Shown here piece by piece: positions 9,368 to 17,906 of a DNA stretch of 64,000 nucleotides. Position numbers and translations under genes: made by a program. This DNA comes from Legionella antarctica (lineage in GTDB: Bacteria > Pseudomonadota > Gammaproteobacteria > Legionellales > Legionellaceae), in the NCBI RefSeq assembly GCF_011764505.1, contig NZ_AP022839.1, positions 1,285,001 to 1,349,000 of the forward strand, in the 5' to 3' direction. The notes below the pieces were generated by a model. That model had not been told where the DNA came from and searched no databases. It saw only the letters and a program-made list of their open reading frames with translations. Each line of letters begins with the position of its first letter. The stretch's first letter is position 1.

Positions 9368-9811
9368 GTGGAAAAACAATCTATAAGCGGTAAAAGACGA
9401 GCACGTAAACTAGCACTTCAGGCCCTTTATCAATGGTTAATGTCTGGCAGCGATCTTCATGAAATAGAAGCCCAGTTTCGGGTTATTAATAATATGGAAA
9501 AGGTAGACGGAGACTATTTTTGTCGTTTATTACACGGGATTCCCGCTCAGATTGTTGATTTGGAGTCCAGCATCTCTCCGCTTATAGATAGAGAGATCAG
9601 TGGCTTAAATCCCATTGAGCTTACCGTGTTACGAATTGGATCCTTTGAACTCTTTCATTGTCCTGAAATACCCTATAAGGTAATACTTGACGAATCAATA
9701 TCCTTGACAAAAGAATTTGGATCACAAGACGGATATCGGTATGTCAATGGGGTATTAAACAATTTGGCAAGACAGGTGCGCTCCGTTGAAATCAGTCTTG
9801 GCAATGAATGA
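9368..9811 (+). CDS. nusB: Transcription antitermination factor NusB
   Basis: A 147-residue all-helical protein that pairs with NusE (S10) at boxA to promote antitermination, chiefly on rRNA operons. The start is GTG at 9368 with GAGGT just upstream. Family hallmarks are ARKLALQALYQWLMSG at the amino end and DRYVNGVLNNLAR-type sequence at the carboxy end (here GYRYVNGVLNNLARQ). It overlaps thiL by 8 bp through ATGAATGA, which implies translational coupling. Confidence 0.95.
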   Translation: MEKQSISGKRRARKLALQALYQWLMSGSDLHEIEAQFRVINNMEKVDGDYFCRLLHGIPAQIVDLESSISPLIDREISGLNPIELTVLRIGSFELFHCPEIPYKVILDESISLTKEFGSQDGYRYVNGVLNNLARQVRSVEISLGNE

Positions 9812-10757
9812 ATTTTCTATAATTGAGCAATTTTTTAAACCTTTTACGGTTAAACGTAAAGAGGTTCTATATGGCATTGGTGATGATGCTGCCTGTTTGC
9901 AAATTCCTACCGGAAATGACGTTCTGATTAGTACAGATACCTTAGTTTCAGGTGTTCATTTTCTTCCTGAGTGGGATCCTTATGATATAGCGTGTAAGGC
10001 AGCAATGGTTAATATTAGCGATATGGCAGCAATGGCTGCCGAACCTTGCTGTGCGACTCTTGCTTTAACCTTACCTGAGTTGAACCATAATTGGCTTGAG
10101 TCTTTTTCACGGGGCCTAAATGCATCGTTCAACACGTTTAATGTAGACTTGATCGGCGGTGATACCACGCATGGACCCCTATCTATAACTCTGACCATTA
10201 TGGGTTTGGTTCCACAGGGACAGGCTATCAGACGTAAGGGAGCGAAACCGGGTGATATAATTCTGGTTTCTGGCCAATTAGGTGCTGCAGCTTTGGCGGT
10301 CAAATTACTTACCGATCATGATCTTCCTGAGGAAGACAAAACGGAAATGATGAATGCCTTGTTGCATCCAAAACCACGAGTGGATTTAATCCCAATACTG
10401 CGTTCTTATGCCTCTTCTGCCATTGATATTTCAGATGGACTAAGTGCCGATTTAAATCATATATGTGTTGCTAGTGGTGTAGGTGCCTGTTTAACTAAAG
10501 AAGCAATCCCAATCCATAGATTACTGGACATCTATTGGGGGGACGAGGCTGTTGATTTGGCACTTACTGGCGGTGATGATTATGAATTATGTTTTACCGT
10601 ATCACCTCAACTAGTAGATACTTTAATGAAAAAATGCCATAGAGCAAATTTAGTGTGTTATCCCATTGGCGTGATAGAAGATCATCCTGGATTAAGAATG
10701 AAAGCGGCAGATAAGGCATGTGAAGAATTAAGACCTGCTGGCTACTCACATTTTTAG
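9804..10757 (+). CDS. thiL: Thiamine-monophosphate kinase
   Basis: Phosphorylates thiamine monophosphate to the active diphosphate, the last step of thiamine cofactor synthesis. 317 residues from the ATG at 9804, which overlaps the nusB stop; a TTG 18 bp earlier is less likely. It belongs to the PurM-like ATP-binding superfamily, and the metal/ATP-binding acidic motifs are visible: GIGDDAACL near residue 30, STDTLVSGVHF, DLIGGDTTHG, DISDGLSADL and LTGGDDYELCF. The overlap with nusB and the nearby pgpA mirror the classic nusB-thiL-pgpA order, here broken by a repeat array. Confidence 0.96.
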   Translation: MNEFSIIEQFFKPFTVKRKEVLYGIGDDAACLQIPTGNDVLISTDTLVSGVHFLPEWDPYDIACKAAMVNISDMAAMAAEPCCATLALTLPELNHNWLESFSRGLNASFNTFNVDLIGGDTTHGPLSITLTIMGLVPQGQAIRRKGAKPGDIILVSGQLGAAALAVKLLTDHDLPEEDKTEMMNALLHPKPRVDLIPILRSYASSAIDISDGLSADLNHICVASGVGACLTKEAIPIHRLLDIYWGDEAVDLALTGGDDYELCFTVSPQLVDTLMKKCHRANLVCYPIGVIEDHPGLRMKAADKACEELRPAGYSHF

Positions 10758-10919
10758 CTTAGACTTTTTTTGCGATGGCTACTGAGGCCAATCTCGAAGA
10801 AAACATCTTCAACATAAGTATGTATTTCGTGTACACTGAATTTTTTCAGATTTATGCCGTGACTTTGTCTCCTCATTGATTGTTTTTAAACGAGTTGAGA
10901 TCAGGTTAAAGAAGCGTTG

Positions 10920-11500
10920 TTGCATAAGCTTCGAGAGGGCGTAAACGCCTCCTCAGCGCGAACGGATTTTGGGGTACAAATCCTTAACTTATTGGCAGCG
11001 CCTCCAGCTCTCATTGCCATTAAGTTAAAGGACTATCTGGATCTCCGTTCGGGCTGATGAGGTGCGATAGCACCGTCTCGAAGCCTTGATAGATAAGCTT
11101 CGAGAGGGCGTAAACGCGCTCTTCAGCGCGAACGGATTTTGGGGTAAAAATCTTTAACTTAATGGCAGCGCCTCCAGCTCTCATTGCCATTAAGTTAAAG
11201 GACTATCTGGATCTCCGTTCGGGCTGATGAGGTGCGATAGCACCGTCTCGAAGCCTTGATAGATAAGCTTCGAGAGGGCGTAAACGCGCTCTTCAGCGCG
11301 AACGGATTTTGGGGTAAAAATCTTTAACTTAATGGCAGCGCCTCCAGCTCTCATTGCCATTAAGCTAAAGGACTATCTTGATCCCCGTTCGGGCTGAGGA
11401 GGTGCGATAGCACCGTCTCGAAGCCTTGATAGATAAGCTTCGAGAGGGCGTAAACGCCTCCTCGGCCCGAACGGATTTGGAATATCAAATCCTTAACTTA
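10920..11500. repeat. Intergenic repeat array, period about 170 bp, 3.5 units
   Basis: The hexamer AAGCTT in AAGCTTCGAGAGGGCG recurs at 10926, 11095, 11265 and 11435, a period of 169-170 bp. Each unit has two arms that are near inverted copies: CTTCGAGAGGGCGTAAACGC with CAGCGCGAACGG, and CCGTTCGGGCTGATGAGG with CACCGTCTCGAAG. A GC-rich core (TTAATGGCAGCG...CATTGCCATTAAG) is itself a hairpin. The array fills most of the 854-bp gap between thiL and pgpA. The layout resembles BIME/REP clusters. The first and last units differ slightly from the middle ones, which are almost identical. Confidence 0.9.
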
Positions 11501-11611
11501 ATAGCAGTGGACGTGGGGGCAGAAATTGATGCAGCAACACCAGGCAAACCTTGGGATGCAGGTAGTTATATAAAAACTAATTAATGCAACACCGCCGATT
11601 AAGGAGCGAAA

Positions 11612-12094
11612 ATGAATCAAGTGAATATAGTTAATCGTGTTTGGCAAGACCCTGTTTACTTTATCGCTTTTGGATTTGGTAGTGGATTGATGCCTATGGC
11701 TCCGGGTACCTGGGGCACTTTAGCGGCTATTCCCCTCTACTTCTTACTAGTTGGGAGTCATTGGGGTGTTTATCTGACTTTTACCATTCTGGCTTTTATT
11801 TTAGGGGTTTGGGTAAGCGATAAGGTTTCTAATGATTTAGGGATACATGATTATAAAGGAATTGTTTGGGATGAAGTGGTAGGCTATTTGTTGACCATGT
11901 TTTTGGCACCTAAAGGATTTATCTGGATGCTATTAGGGTTTATTTTGTTTCGCATCTTTGATATTTGGAAGCCACAACCTATTGGTTATGTCGATAAAAA
12001 GGTACATGGTGGATTGGGGATTATGCTTGATGATGTATTGGCTGCAGTTCCTGCATGGTTGATAATGCAAATTTTAGCCTGGAGTTTTGTCTGA
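11612..12094 (+). CDS. pgpA: Phosphatidylglycerophosphatase A
   Basis: Membrane lipid phosphatase converting phosphatidylglycerol phosphate to phosphatidylglycerol. 160 residues. The conserved amino-terminal block GSGLMPMAPGTWGTLAAIPLY and the acidic active-site motif DYKGIVWDEVVGYLL are present, with three to four membrane segments. AAGGAG precedes the ATG. Its stop overlaps the start of the following permease gene (TGATG at 12092-12096), so the two are cotranscribed. Confidence 0.95.
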   Translation: MNQVNIVNRVWQDPVYFIAFGFGSGLMPMAPGTWGTLAAIPLYFLLVGSHWGVYLTFTILAFILGVWVSDKVSNDLGIHDYKGIVWDEVVGYLLTMFLAPKGFIWMLLGFILFRIFDIWKPQPIGYVDKKVHGGLGIMLDDVLAAVPAWLIMQILAWSFV

Positions 12095-13146
12095 TGAATG
12101 AAACGCATAGAGAACTGATTAGTATGGGCCTGACTGTCGGGATCATTATTCTCACGCTCTTTATTATTCATAAATTCATACCATCGATTACTTGGGCCGC
12201 TATTATTGTTATCGCTACTTACCCGCTATACAAGCAGTGGCGTAAACTCTTTGGAGAGAAGCACAATTCATCTGCGTTACTATTTACCATTCTAATAGGT
12301 TTGGTGTTCCTTATTCCTTTAAGTTGGCTTGTTGGCATTCTAGTTAAAGAATTACAACTATTTGTTAATTTTTTGCAAAAAACGAATACGAGTGGGGGAG
12401 CCGCCCCCGATTTTTTTAAAAATTTACCCCTTATAGGTAATGATGTAATTATGTATTGGGATGAACATATTGGGAAACCAGGAAATATTAAAAGTTTTTT
12501 ATCTAATTTACATTTAACAATAACACCAACAAGTTACTATATTAAACAAATTGGATTCAATTTGGCACACCGAAGTTTTCAAGTAGGTTTCACCTTGTTA
12601 ACTTTGTTTTTTTTCTACCGAGATGGAGATAAGTTGCTCTTGCAAATTCATCATTTAGGGGAATATTGCTTTGGGGATCGCTGGTTTCGCTATTCTGACC
12701 GTCTACCCAGAGCTTTGCGTGCTACAGTGAATGGTACAATTGTAGTTGGAATAGGAGTTGGTGTCCTGATGGGAGTATGTTATGCCCTGGTGGGTTTTCC
12801 TGCTCCTACTTTAACCGGATTTATAACGGCCTTAGCCGCAATGATTCCTTTTGTCGTGCCTATAGTTTTTATTGCGGTTGCACTAATCTTATTTTCTTCG
12901 GGTAGTGTGATTGGTGCTATTATAGTACTGGCTTGGGGAACTTTTGTGATGTTTGTAGCGGATCATTTTATTAAGCCAGTGTTAATCGGCGGTGCCATTG
13001 AGTTACCGTTTTTAGCAGTACTCTTCGGCATTTTAGGCGGAGTTGAAACTTTAGGTTTATTAGGTTTATTTGTGGGACCAATGATTATGGTATTATTCAT
13101 TACCTTGTGGCAAGAACCACAAGGTAAGCCTCATCTGCGCTGCTAA
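12094..13146 (+). CDS. AI-2E/PerM family membrane transporter
   Basis: A 350-residue polytopic protein of the AI-2E-transporter-like (UPF0118) family. The start at 12094 overlaps the pgpA stop by one base (ATGA), which fixes it over an upstream in-frame codon. The hydrophobic pattern fits the family: paired helices at the amino end (LTVGIIILTLFIIHKFIPSITWAAIIVIATYPLYKQWRK), a soluble middle part, and a C-terminal helical block with the characteristic ALAAMIPFVVP, FVADHFIKPVLIGG and LGLLGLFVGPMIMV segments. Substrates vary among members (AI-2 export, Na+/H+ exchange), so none is assigned. The gene converges on and overlaps the next minus-strand gene by 4 bp. Confidence 0.88.
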   Translation: MNETHRELISMGLTVGIIILTLFIIHKFIPSITWAAIIVIATYPLYKQWRKLFGEKHNSSALLFTILIGLVFLIPLSWLVGILVKELQLFVNFLQKTNTSGGAAPDFFKNLPLIGNDVIMYWDEHIGKPGNIKSFLSNLHLTITPTSYYIKQIGFNLAHRSFQVGFTLLTLFFFYRDGDKLLLQIHHLGEYCFGDRWFRYSDRLPRALRATVNGTIVVGIGVGVLMGVCYALVGFPAPTLTGFITALAAMIPFVVPIVFIAVALILFSSGSVIGAIIVLAWGTFVMFVADHFIKPVLIGGAIELPFLAVLFGILGGVETLGLLGLFVGPMIMVLFITLWQEPQGKPHLRC

Positions 13147-13901
13147 CAATCAATTGCGCCCTTATCAAAAGCGAAATTAATTGTGAAATTCAGAGAAATA
13201 AGTCCATATCTCTGGTTATCCATTTCGGGAAGACTTTTCGTTGTGATGTAACGCAAGTCCATACCTGCCCAGGTAAAGTCATCCATAAAATAACTTAATC
13301 CGAGTATTCCTTGGGCTACCTGGGTAGTAAACGTATCATTGAAGCCATGTGAAAAAGAGGTATTCGTATTGACGAAATCACTAAAATTTCTGATTTGTGC
13401 CATTCCAATACCGAGTCCAATATAAGGAACAACGTTCGTATTGCTGTTGGGAGTAAAAAAATCATAATAGAGATTTCCGATACCATAGGTTACGGCACTG
13501 CTCCCACTATATCCCAAAGCTTTCTCCTGAAACCTATCAAATATTCCTGGAGGACAAAAACCACTGGGGGTAAGTACATTGGGACTTTCAAGAGTACAGC
13601 CACCTGGGTTTACTTGTAAGGGGCCAGTGGAAAATCTGTTGTAAAGTATTTCTCCTTCAAGACGAAAATGGCTTAATTTATAACCAAGCATAGCGCCACC
13701 ACCACCTCCAACTGAGCTGTAGTTAACTATACCTGTAAATAAGGTTCTATCTTCTTCAAAAATCACACTATTATTTGAAGGTCCATGACTTATTCCTGCC
13801 ATTATTCCTGCATAAAATCCCTGAATCGGATTATTTAGCGCCAAGGCTGCCGAACTTGCTAAAAAGCTGGATAGGACACCAAGTTGAATTAACTGCTTCA
13901 T
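13143..13901 (-). CDS. Outer-membrane beta-barrel protein
   Basis: A 252-residue protein with an N-terminal signal peptide (MKQLIQLGVLSSFLASSAALA). Its body of alternating beta strands fits an eight-stranded OmpA/opacity-like barrel: GFYAGIMAGISHG, GGAMLGYKLSHFRLEGEILYNRF, NLYYDF, VPYIGLGIGMAQI and a last strand ending NFTINFAFDKG. A Cys pair (GGCTLESPNVLTPSGFC) lies in an extracellular loop. It is the second gene of a tandem pair with 13911-14549, 9 bp apart, which encodes a related barrel. These are typical of the paralogous outer-membrane proteins in Legionella. No specific function can be assigned. Confidence 0.83.
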   Translation of the reverse strand: MKQLIQLGVLSSFLASSAALALNNPIQGFYAGIMAGISHGPSNNSVIFEEDRTLFTGIVNYSSVGGGGGAMLGYKLSHFRLEGEILYNRFSTGPLQVNPGGCTLESPNVLTPSGFCPPGIFDRFQEKALGYSGSSAVTYGIGNLYYDFFTPNSNTNVVPYIGLGIGMAQIRNFSDFVNTNTSFSHGFNDTFTTQVAQGILGLSYFMDDFTWAGMDLRYITTKSLPEMDNQRYGLISLNFTINFAFDKGAIDC

Positions 13902-13910
13902 TCTAAATCC

Positions 13911-14549
13911 TTACTTATAATTACCGTAATCAAAATGGTAAACTGCTCCAGCATTAGCTATATGAGCCTGATATCTGGTTCCTAAATTGTCAGATGATGT
14001 GGTTGATACATAACGGTAAGCAAGGTTTAAGGTATAGTTTTCAGAAAAATTATAAGTGATTCCAGCTGTTCCTTGATACGCAAATGAACTCTCATCCATG
14101 GAAATGAAGGTATGACCTAAAGGACCAAAGCTATTTAGTCGTTGTTGGATATAGGCATAACCCAAGCCCAAACCCAGATAAGGTGCGATACCAGGCAGCA
14201 TCTCTGGAGTATCATAATAAACGTTGAACATTCCCAAATTAGCGGAAGAATAGCCAGAGACATCAGCTTGTCCGATGAAATTGATTTTAAAGTAACGAGC
14301 ACCAGCATGAATATAAGTGTATTCAGCCTCGTAACGAAGTGGATTGCTTTGATAACCCATCCGAGCTCCAGCATTATATCCCTGATTAAAAGAGGCACTA
14401 TTAATATAGTACCCAAAAGAATAATTCCTGACATTATCAGGTACATAGGTATAACCACCGAATACGCTGGTATACCATCCATCAACTGTTGTTGCAGCTG
14501 AGGCAATGCCAGTAGCTAATAAGGCAGAAGAAAATAGTGTAAGTCTCAT
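13911..14549 (-). CDS. Outer-membrane beta-barrel protein
   Basis: A 212-residue exported protein (signal MRLTLFSSALLATGIASAA) with amphipathic strands such as GWYTSVFGGYTYV, GARMGYQSNPLRYEAEYTYI, APYLGLGLGYAYIQ, GTAGITYNFSENYTLNLAYRYV and a final strand NAGAVYHFDYGNYK. The shared APYLGLGLG / VPYIGLGIG strand and gene order suggest it is a diverged tandem duplicate of the following gene. It is the promoter-proximal gene of the pair. A strong alternative open frame overlaps 14135-14506 on both strands but is explained by this gene. Confidence 0.83.
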   Translation of the reverse strand: MRLTLFSSALLATGIASAATTVDGWYTSVFGGYTYVPDNVRNYSFGYYINSASFNQGYNAGARMGYQSNPLRYEAEYTYIHAGARYFKINFIGQADVSGYSSANLGMFNVYYDTPEMLPGIAPYLGLGLGYAYIQQRLNSFGPLGHTFISMDESSFAYQGTAGITYNFSENYTLNLAYRYVSTTSSDNLGTRYQAHIANAGAVYHFDYGNYK

Positions 14550-14669
14550 GACATCCCTTTGTTATTATTTTTTTCTAGCTCATGTTAGCGTTTTGCTTTA
14601 AATTTGCAAGTATTCTATCATGTTATGACTCAACTAAAATTTTATGCATTAGCACAAGGATTTAGTTAC

Positions 14670-14697
14670 TTGTATAAAATTATTATTAAGGTAATAT
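14670..14697 (+). promoter_or_regulatory. Sigma70-type promoter for the 14728 gene
   Basis: TTGTAT (14670-14675), a 16-bp spacer and TAATAT (14692-14697) sit about 30 bp ahead of the chosen start, giving a short leader that contains AAGGAG. Predicted by eye. Confidence 0.45.
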
Positions 14698-14727
14698 GAA
14701 TAATGCAACATGAAAAAGGAGTTTCGC

Positions 14728-16164
14728 ATGCCCAAAAAAAAACCTGAGATTATTGATCACTTAGATAATTTTGTAGATATATTATTAAATCAAATTGCTG
14801 ATGAATCTGAGAATGGACATAAAGCATTATTAGTGACGATGGGAAATGCCAAGTCATTGTATAACAAGCCTATGGAATCCTGGTTTACCGGCTGGATTTA
14901 TAAAAACACAAGGACTCGTGGTCCAGATATAGAGCGAGCCATGGAAAGTATCAAAGCATTTCCAGATGCGTATACTCGTTTGCAGGACATCAAAATATTA
15001 GTTGAAGAAAAAGGGGCATGGCATGCTTACAGTTCTTATAATTATTATTTATTTTCTGGATTAATAAAATCAGTTCCAGGATATAAGCCTTTAGAGGAGA
15101 GCCTGGAACATCATATTACGCTCAAAGTCAGAGATAAAATTATCGATAAAATTGATAATTTCATGTGGCAATACAAAGCCAATCAAGAGGTGATAGCAAC
15201 TCGAGAAAAAGAGTTTGAGGCAATTCGTCAGAGTGTGCAAAAAGCAGTAGATCACGTACTTATTTTCGATAATTTGGAAGAGGCTCAAATCTCCGCTAAA
15301 AAAAACGCATCGCAAACTCACTTTTATCTGACTTCGATCAGCAATAAATGGCATCTTTCATGGATTGATCTAACAGGAAAAGCCTACACACTTTATCCTA
15401 CTGATGAGTTGATCAGCCTCCTTGTAGACCAAAAAGCCCAAAAAGATGAACAACTAAATCTAATTCAAATAAAACAACAGAAAAAAGAATGTCTTACCGC
15501 CCGGGATATATTCCTGGATAAAGTTCAATTACACATTAATCCCAGAGATCCGGCGACTCGAGTCGTATTAAATAACGAGAGTCTCATTGCAGGAGGAGTT
15601 GTAGCCACTTTTATTTTAAGAGGTAAACCTAATCAATATTCTCTTTGTTGGATCAGTACTCTAGGTAAAGCACTGGAGATTCCCCTAGTGAAATATCCGC
15701 AATTTAAAATGTGGTTAGACTCTCAAAATTCACTAGGTCATGAACAACTTCCCCAGTTAAAAGCTCATTTACTCAGTGTCAATACCTCCAAAGCTCTTAC
15801 TGGCATCGAAGACTTTAAAAATGAGCTACAAGATTGTTTGACCATGGGACCAAAAAAAGCAGTAAGCAAAGGATCTGAAAAAATTGCTCCTAAACGTCTG
15901 GAGATGGGATTATTTGCGAAAATTGTAAAGACCGTAGAGGAACAATATGGAAAGCCTCCAGAAAAAGAACTGACTCGAACAATTGAACCAGAACTAACCA
16001 GCAAGAAATCGAATGATACCGAAGAAATACCTGAGCTGGTTCTATCCAAGGTTACCGGACCACAACAGGGTAAATGTGCTCCACAGTTACCGTTATTTAA
16101 ACAGAAAGAAAATCAGTTCCCTGAGTCAAAGGATGAACCGAAATCAGTTTATCAGCCCAGTTAG
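14728..16164 (+). CDS. Unrecognised 478-residue protein with an internal duplication
   Basis: Starts MPKKKPEIIDHLDNFVDILL at 14728, where AAGGAG lies 6 bp upstream; an ATG at 14710 would place that ribosome site inside the gene. No signal peptide or membrane segment. The amino third is helical and charged. Two copies of a 30-residue beta-rich module are visible at about 198-228 (HFYLTSISNKWHLSWIDLTGKAYTL) and 293-325 (ATFILRGKPNQYSLCWISTLGKALEI), 95 residues apart, sharing the W-I-x-x-x-GKA core. The C-terminal 110 residues are polar, Lys/Glu/Pro-rich and probably disordered, ending ESKDEPKSVYQPS. I know no family. A soluble Dot/Icm substrate is possible from the tail composition, but this is speculation. 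It overlaps the nadE stop by 4 bp, convergently. Confidence 0.65.
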   Translation: MPKKKPEIIDHLDNFVDILLNQIADESENGHKALLVTMGNAKSLYNKPMESWFTGWIYKNTRTRGPDIERAMESIKAFPDAYTRLQDIKILVEEKGAWHAYSSYNYYLFSGLIKSVPGYKPLEESLEHHITLKVRDKIIDKIDNFMWQYKANQEVIATREKEFEAIRQSVQKAVDHVLIFDNLEEAQISAKKNASQTHFYLTSISNKWHLSWIDLTGKAYTLYPTDELISLLVDQKAQKDEQLNLIQIKQQKKECLTARDIFLDKVQLHINPRDPATRVVLNNESLIAGGVVATFILRGKPNQYSLCWISTLGKALEIPLVKYPQFKMWLDSQNSLGHEQLPQLKAHLLSVNTSKALTGIEDFKNELQDCLTMGPKKAVSKGSEKIAPKRLEMGLFAKIVKTVEEQYGKPPEKELTRTIEPELTSKKSNDTEEIPELVLSKVTGPQQGKCAPQLPLFKQKENQFPESKDEPKSVYQPS

Positions 16165-17762
16165 TTAAATCCATTACTAATAGGATACCGCCAGTCTTTA
16201 CCAAAAGCGATTGGGCTGATCTTGATTCCGGGAGCAGCCTGTCGACGTTTGTATTCATTGTGTTTAATTAATCTAATAACTTTATAAACTTCGTCAGGAT
16301 AAAAACCTTGCTTGATAATTTCAGCTGGGCTGATGTTATGCTCCATGTATGCGACAATAATGGCATCCAAAACGGAGTAATCAGGTAAGCTGTCCTGATC
16401 GGTTTGATTTGGTTTTAGTTCAGCGGAAGGGGCTCTTGTGATTACTCGTTCCGGGATTACTTCTGAAAGGGAGTTACGATATTTAGCCAAAGCATAGACT
16501 TGGGTTTTGAGTACATCTTTTAAGATGGAAAACCCCCCAGCCATATCACCATATAAAGTAGCATAGCCGACTGCAGTTTCGCTTTTATTACTGGTAGTAA
16601 GAACCATTTTACCTGTTTTATTGGATATGGCCATAAGCAACATACCCCTTATCCTGGCTTGAATATTTTCTTCCGTGGTATCAAAAGGTAATCCTTTAAA
16701 AACAGGATCCAGGGTGGATAACATGGTTTTATAAACAGGTTCTATAGGAAGAAAGGAGTGCGAAACATGAAGGGTATTAATTTGCTGAATGGCATCTTCA
16801 TTGCTCATCGAAGCAGTAAATTGAGATGGCATCATGACGACATAGACCTGCTCACTTCCCAGAGCATCAACTGCAATGGCCAAAGTTAGTGCTGAATCAA
16901 TTCCACCAGAAAGCCCGAGTAAAACACCGGAAAAATGATTTTTCCGGACATAATCTTTGGTACCACAAACCAATGCTTTATAAATCAAGGCCTCTCTGCT
17001 GAGAAGAGGAGTAACATAACCAGTGACTTTATTAGGGCTTATTTGTACACTGCATAAATCTTCTTCAAAGGCTGGAGAGCGAGCAAAAACAGTTCCTGTG
17101 TGAGCCATTGCTATCGATTGGCCATCAAATAGCAACTCATCCTGACCACCGATTTGATTAACATAGATAATGGTTATACCTTGTTGGGCATAGGACTTAA
17201 TAAGTTTCTCTCGTCTGAGGTATTTATCATAATCAAAAGGAGAGGCATTCAGGACCATCAAGGTTGAAATACCCTGTTGAATCAGGTCTTCTACCGGCCC
17301 TGGGAGCCATAAGTCCTCACAAATAATAACCCCGATTTGATGCTCATGCAGTGCAAAAATGCAGGGGGTTTTTTCGCCTGGAGTAAAATAGCGTGCCTCA
17401 TCAAATACATCATAATTTGGCAGATTTTGTTTATGGTATTCGCTGATTTTTTGTCCCTTATAGAATATGGTTGCCGTATTGTAACAACATTCTTCTTGCT
17501 GTTTGGGGTGACCAATAATCACATGACAATTTTTTGTCGCAACCTGGATTAACTTTAAGCTCTCAGTAACTGCATAATGAAACTCCTTGCGAAACAGCAA
17601 ATCTTCTGGGGGATACCCTGTTAATGCCAGTTCAGGGAACAGAATCACATCATGTCGATCTTGGCAGGTTTTAATGATGTCAATAATTTTATCACGATTA
17701 GACTCAATAGCGCCTACTGTCGGATTAATTTGAGCCATAAGAATATTGAGAGCAGAGTGCAT
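16161..17762 (-). CDS. nadE: Glutamine-dependent NAD+ synthetase
   Basis: Amidates nicotinic acid adenine dinucleotide to NAD+, the last step of NAD synthesis, using glutamine hydrolysed in its own amidase domain. 533 residues in two domains. The N-terminal nitrilase-type glutaminase has catalytic Glu44 (LFPELALTGYP), Lys111 (YHKQNLPNY) and Cys148 (VIICEDLW). The C-terminal ATP-pyrophosphatase has SGGIDS at 285-290 and the C-terminal SAELKPNQTDQDSLPDY block that contacts the deamido-NAD substrate. All catalytic residues are intact. It lies downstream of the 1001-residue gene on the same strand, separated by 144 bp holding a strong palindrome. Confidence 0.97.
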   Translation of the reverse strand: MHSALNILMAQINPTVGAIESNRDKIIDIIKTCQDRHDVILFPELALTGYPPEDLLFRKEFHYAVTESLKLIQVATKNCHVIIGHPKQQEECCYNTATIFYKGQKISEYHKQNLPNYDVFDEARYFTPGEKTPCIFALHEHQIGVIICEDLWLPGPVEDLIQQGISTLMVLNASPFDYDKYLRREKLIKSYAQQGITIIYVNQIGGQDELLFDGQSIAMAHTGTVFARSPAFEEDLCSVQISPNKVTGYVTPLLSREALIYKALVCGTKDYVRKNHFSGVLLGLSGGIDSALTLAIAVDALGSEQVYVVMMPSQFTASMSNEDAIQQINTLHVSHSFLPIEPVYKTMLSTLDPVFKGLPFDTTEENIQARIRGMLLMAISNKTGKMVLTTSNKSETAVGYATLYGDMAGGFSILKDVLKTQVYALAKYRNSLSEVIPERVITRAPSAELKPNQTDQDSLPDYSVLDAIIVAYMEHNISPAEIIKQGFYPDEVYKVIRLIKHNEYKRRQAAPGIKISPIAFGKDWRYPISNGFN

Positions 17763-17850
17763 TGGTTCTATTAATTATAAAAGTTTATTAGCCGATAATT
17801 GTAGCCGATGCACGAGTAAAGATATACGAATTCCACAGATCATCAGTTCG

Positions 17851-17880
17851 GCTGACAAAATTAATAATAATTTTGTCAGC
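17851..17880. other. Perfect 13-bp-stem palindrome
   Basis: GCTGACAAAATTA and its exact complement TAATTTTGTCAGC are separated by 4 nt, in the gap between the 1001-residue gene and nadE. It may end or insulate transcription of the upstream gene; the minus strand has no following U-run, so a classical terminator is doubtful. Confidence 0.55.
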
Positions 17881-17906
17881 TCGCATACCAGGAATCAATT
17901 AACAAA

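Noticed and set aside
14135..14506. Open frames of about 120 codons on both strands
   Set aside because: They lie wholly inside the outer-membrane barrel gene at 13911-14549, have no ribosome site and no recognisable product.
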